From Coprinopsis marcescibilis (lineage: Eukaryota > Basidiomycota > Agaricomycetes > Agaricales > Psathyrellaceae), in assembly GCA_004369085.1 (NCBI GenBank), contig ML210641.1, positions 1 through 10,169 of the forward strand: a DNA stretch of 10,169 nt. The letters run 5' to 3'. The translations under genes and the position numbers were made by a program. Shown in pieces: positions 7,411 through 10,169 of this stretch (its first letter is position 1; the number at the start of each line of letters is the position of its first letter). The notes under the pieces were generated by a model, which saw only the letters and a program-made list of their open reading frames with translations, had not been told where the DNA came from and did not search any database.

Positions 7411-7436
7411 AGGTCGGGTTTAGGTGTCCGACACTG
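7411..7436 (-). repeat. Right terminal inverted repeat of the Tc1/mariner-type element
   Basis: On the minus strand it starts CAGTGTCGGACACCT and ends CCGACCT. It is followed on + by the TA at 7437-7438. Confidence 0.82.
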
Positions 7437-7439
7437 TAG

Positions 7440-7888
7440 CTCGATGTTCCTCTCCGCTTCGCTGGCAACAACAGCCTGCACGCTCCAGTCTACGCTAACG
7501 ATTTCTCCACAGCTCTTTTCGTCTATCCACCCACCCACACCTCGATTACACAATGGAACCGGTAGTGCAGTGAAGCCAATAGTGGGGGTTACCTGACTCC
7601 ATAACCATCGGCTTCGTGACCTCGACGGCACGCGATCTCGCGTCGTCAACCCCCAACCGACACACTACCAGTTCATTCATAGTCCATTATTTCATATCAT
7701 TCATTGTTGTTTTAAACCAAAGAACATTAGAAAATAAACAGAGAATAAAATGATCAATTCACTCCATGATTTCTACTTACTCAGACGAGCAACAAGCACA
7801 AGATATAAAACTTGGATGAGATTAATGATGATGTAGTATGTACACTACATACACAAGGCTTTAATGCCTGATAATTCCTTGATGGCCT
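7440..7888. other. Intergenic stretch with no recognised gene
   Basis: I see only chance open frames on both strands in 7440-7650 and AT-rich DNA after that. A small hairpin (TGTAGT, loop ATGTAC, ACTACA) lies around 7833-7850, just past the 3' end of kinase copy B. I see no clear polyadenylation signal on the minus strand. Confidence 0.5.
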
Positions 7889-10169
7889 TCAATTTCCTGT
7901 TGTCCGAATTGTGCAAAGTAGTCCTAGCACCTATGTGAGGAAGATAACAAAATCGGCAACGCTTGGAGTATTAGCTCATGCTCACCCCCTTCCAAACGGA
8001 GAAGTCCATCCACTCCCAGGTTTTGTATTCTTCCTGGCGAGGCACATACTGGTCAATCATCTCCAGAAGTTCGCGATCAGTGTGGTCTACCTTGCCACGA
8101 ATGCGAGCCTTATGAGCATCGATCCAAGTATCGAAGGTTTCGATCACTGGCCTCCAAAACACCTCTGCTCCTGGTCGGATGCCGTCAGGTGGGCATGCCG
8201 CACTCACATTCCCTGACCAGGAAAACTTCTCCAGGGCAATCTGGCGGTGAGAACCCTCAGTCCAGCATTTCTCCTCTTTACAGTACCAAGCGATGCACCA
8301 CAGAATGGATTCGAGATCGTGTCGGTAGTGGCGCAAAACAGAACCATCGCTCGAGAAGAGTAGATCTAAGGCCATGAATGTTGAAGTACCAGTTATCTCG
8401 TCCCCTTTCTTGCTCGGTGATATTTCTCCTTCGGCCATTATCACTGCTAGGTCATAGTCGTTGAGCACTATGACTTCGTTGCCATTCGCCAAGCTTTTGA
8501 CCATCAAGTTGTTGAAGCTGATATCACCATGTGCAACCCCAATCTTCCAAAGAAGAAAATGGCCTGTGCAGATAAGGAATACAGTAAGCGCTAGGTATTG
8601 AGACAAGAGCACTTGACCGCTTACACCGAATAACACCCCATATCTTGGCAAAGAAGTCGTCAGGAGGTAGCTCATCGAGTGGTTTCATCTCCTTCGACAA
8701 CATCTCACAGGGTACTCGAGATCCCTGTGTTCCCTCTATCCCCACTCCAGCAAACTGTCGAATAAACTTTGTCGACAGTTTATCGTGGGCCTTGTAGTGA
8801 AGGACATCAGGAAGATGATTTGTGACATCTTTCGCAAATTTCCCAAGATGCTTCTCCGCTCTCTCCATGGCACAGGAGATGATATCCCCCTCGCCGTCCC
8901 GCTCCTCCTCTCTCCATGAAAACTTGAAGAAAGTGTGTTTCAGGTCGTCTGGAAGCTTGGTGGACGATCTTGTGACTTCATCGGCATCGGCATTTCCCTG
9001 CTTCATGGGCTCATCGACAGTGCATTTTGCTACAGGCTTGGAGATTACACACCTACGTCCCTTGAGCTTCCATGGGACGCTGATGTTGCTGGGGATGTCA
9101 TATTGGTGCTCACGCCCGTTGACAGTGGCTTTGAGATCGAGAGGGGTAATACCCCGCATGCGGGTCCCGAACCGTTGGAAGAGGACCATTGTCGCGACAA
9201 GAACCGGGAGTTGCTCAACGATGTCGATAGGCTCAGTTTCGATGCACCCTTGAGGATCGTACCACTTCAGTGAAAGCTTATTGTCTGATAAGAACCCGAG
9301 TTAGCAAGTCGTGCTTCAGGAATAACGCGTGCTTTACTGTACCGACTAGAAGAAAAACGACGCTGTGGGTGCAGTCCCATCTCGAACGCAATAGTTCGAG
9401 GCCGTAATAGGCACATTGGACGTCGGTGGTGACGGTTGTTGAATGTGGAAGCGGGGAGAGCTTTTGCCTCTTGCTGGATGATCCTTGAAGGGTGGTGCCC
9501 TTCCGCTTGCCGGAATTGCTGTTGCCTGCAGTAGACTTGGATTTAGACGGGGCCTCTCCAGCGTTCGCTGTGTCGTCTGTCGCAGAGCTCATGGAGGCAG
9601 TTGGTCCAGTGTTTGTTTCGGATTCCTGCTTGTGGTCTTCTGGTATAGGCGTCAGTAGAGATAATCATGTCAAATTAGATCTGTGAACTGACTGGGAAGT
9701 ATATTTACCACCTCGTACGGTCTAGCCATTCGCGTGCAGTCTATAACGTCTCTTGCCTTGATTTTGAAAGGGTTGTGAACGTCTGCCCAGCCGATCATAC
9801 CATGGGCATTCTTTCGAGCATCGTCCCAAAGATCCGTTTGTTTTTCCAACATCTTGGCAAAATGAACGTAGTCGTGCGGCTGGCATAGGGGGGCTATTTC
9901 GTGCAAACGGCAAAGGGTGAGGGCGATCAGGTCAGGCCTCCGCTTCGTGCAATTGGGAACTTCACTCGACGTGGCCATGGACGTGACTATCGTAGGATCG
10001 TTGACGACAAACAGAAACACGTCATGAGAGACACTGTTGCCTGAAAATTGGACGAGGATGGCATTCAGGGCGACACTGAGAGGATGGTAACGGTCCTTCT
10101 CCACTTTCGTAGACAGCCTGTATTCTGCCGTTAGGTATATCGTATGAAGCATACCATCGAACGACTCAC
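7889..10169 (-). CDS. FunK1-type fungal protein kinase, copy B (nearly complete; 5' end off the right edge)
   Basis: I read five exons on the minus strand: 10167-~9709 (or 9693), ~9639 (or 9628)-9343, 9284-8625, 8563-7986 and 7930-7889, giving roughly 670-690 visible residues. N-terminal FunK1 marks are YHPLSVALNAILVQF, a PDLIALTLC strand and WADVHNPFKIK. Next comes a basic, Ser-rich linker (GKRKG, SSKRQK; possible nuclear localisation signal), then DVQCAYYGLELL, LVDNKLSLKWYDPQG and PIDIVEQLPVLVATMVLFQRF. The catalytic lobe has HGDISFNNLM (8531-8523 for HGD), NDYDLA, GTSTFMA and RHDLESILWCIAWYC. HRD is HGD, as in copy A. Each splice restores a continuous family-like sequence. The frame is still open at the right edge, so the start codon is probably outside; the ATG at 10152 is internal or an alternative start. 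The protein probably phosphorylates Ser/Thr, with substrate unknown. Confidence 0.88.
7931..7985 (-). other. Last intron of kinase copy B (55 bp)
   Basis: The donor GTGAGC follows FSVWKG, and the acceptor CACATAG precedes a short final exon encoding VLGLLCTIRTTGN and a TGA at 7891-7889. A possible branch site, GAGCTAATAC, is present. If it is not spliced, the protein ends at the TAA at 7973-7971 after VSMS. Both ends are plausible. Confidence 0.6.
7993..8674 (-). repeat. Right arm of the tail-to-tail inverted gene duplication
   Basis: This segment is the gapless mirror of 1-682. The arm's inner limit falls about 8 bp inside the exon from the GTGAGC splice donor at 7985. The outer limit is unknown, because the partner leaves the window at its left edge. 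Confidence 0.9.
8564..8624 (-). other. Intron in kinase copy B (61 bp)
   Basis: The donor is GTAAGC and the acceptor TGCACAG. It matches copy A's intron at 51-111 in length and phase and restores GVIRCHFLLWKIGVAHGD. Confidence 0.9.
9285..9342 (-). other. Intron in kinase copy B (58 bp)
   Basis: The donor is GTACAG, the strong branch TGCTAAC and the acceptor TTATCAG. The join restores VVFLLVDNKLSLKWYDPQG, as expected for FunK1. Confidence 0.85.
9629..9708 (-). other. Intron in kinase copy B, exact borders uncertain
   Basis: A splice is needed because the N-terminal frame stops just beyond 9670. A branch-like TACTGAC sits near 9655. Option 1 is donor GTAAAT at 9708 with acceptor ACAAG at 9629 (80 bp) or GCAG at 9626. 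Option 2 is donor GTCAGT at 9692 with acceptor ACCAG at 9640 (53 bp). All keep the frame into QESETNTGPTAS. Confidence 0.55.

Larger units (their letters stand above)
6516..7436 (-). mobile_element. Degenerate Tc1/mariner-type element (~0.92 kb)
   Basis: Terminal inverted repeats of 26 bp begin CAGTGTCGGAC at both ends (6516-6541, and 7411-7436 reversed), about 22 of 26 matching. A TA dinucleotide abuts each end (6514-6515 and 7437-7438), the target duplication typical of Tc1/mariner elements. The inside carries a broken minus-strand transposase C-terminus. The element is shorter than an autonomous copy (usually ~1.2-1.8 kb), so it is a deletion derivative. Confidence 0.82.

Noticed and set aside
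7372..7649. Gene in the open frames spanning the right end of the Tc1/mariner-type element
   Set aside because: The frames on both strands cross the transposon border at 7436-7438, have no recognisable motif and look like chance.
9076..9110. Copy of the GATGTTGCTGGGG repeat seen at 2759
   Set aside because: Only about 14 bases match exactly, and they lie in a kinase exon whose coding explains them. Coincidence is the simplest reading.
8822..9273. Two plus-strand open frames of 112-143 codons overlapping kinase copy B
   Set aside because: They are antisense to an exon with clear FunK1 motifs, and their translations look like reverse-complement shadows.

Overview
The window looks like nuclear DNA of a filamentous basidiomycete, most likely an Agaricomycete. 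The evidence is two copies of a FunK1-type fungal protein kinase gene, short GT-AG introns of about 47-61 bp with recognisable branch sites, and several decayed DNA transposons of kinds common in mushroom-forming fungi. There is nothing bacterial or phage-like: no Shine-Dalgarno-led operons and no CRISPR array. No rRNA or tRNA gene was recognised.

Layout. (1) 1-746, + strand: 3' part of a FunK1 kinase gene (copy A), running off the left edge. (2) 747-1577: mostly non-coding DNA, with a doubtful antisense open frame and a degenerate ~22-bp minisatellite. (3) 1587-3524: a non-autonomous DNA transposon with ~38-bp terminal inverted repeats, a candidate 9-bp target duplication, seven exact 19-bp-spaced iterons at the left end, inverted partners at the right end, and a ~210-bp fold-back palindrome inside. 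(4) ~3555-5633, + strand: a decayed gene of a basidiomycete transposon-associated family, with an intact C-terminal half and probable frameshifts upstream. (5) 5771-6360: tandem copies of a ~120-bp repeat. (6) 6516-7436: a TA-flanked Tc1/mariner-type element holding a broken minus-strand transposase relic. (7) 7440-7888: no recognised feature. (8) 7889-10169, - strand: a second, multi-exon FunK1 kinase gene (copy B), nearly complete but running off the right edge.

The two kinase copies form a tail-to-tail inverted repeat: position 1 of copy A pairs with 8674 of copy B, without gaps to about 682/7993. By hand count they are about 91% identical, and the spacer is packed with transposons. Most coding differences change the amino acid, so copy A and copy B may be diverging freely or under diversifying selection. 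I see no previously undescribed multi-gene system. The best leads are the inverted kinase duplication with its breakpoint at a splice donor, the iteron-bearing inverted-repeat element with its internal palindrome, and the decayed transposon gene with its associated tandem repeats. Exon structures are deduced by eye from splice motifs and protein-family logic, not from transcripts.
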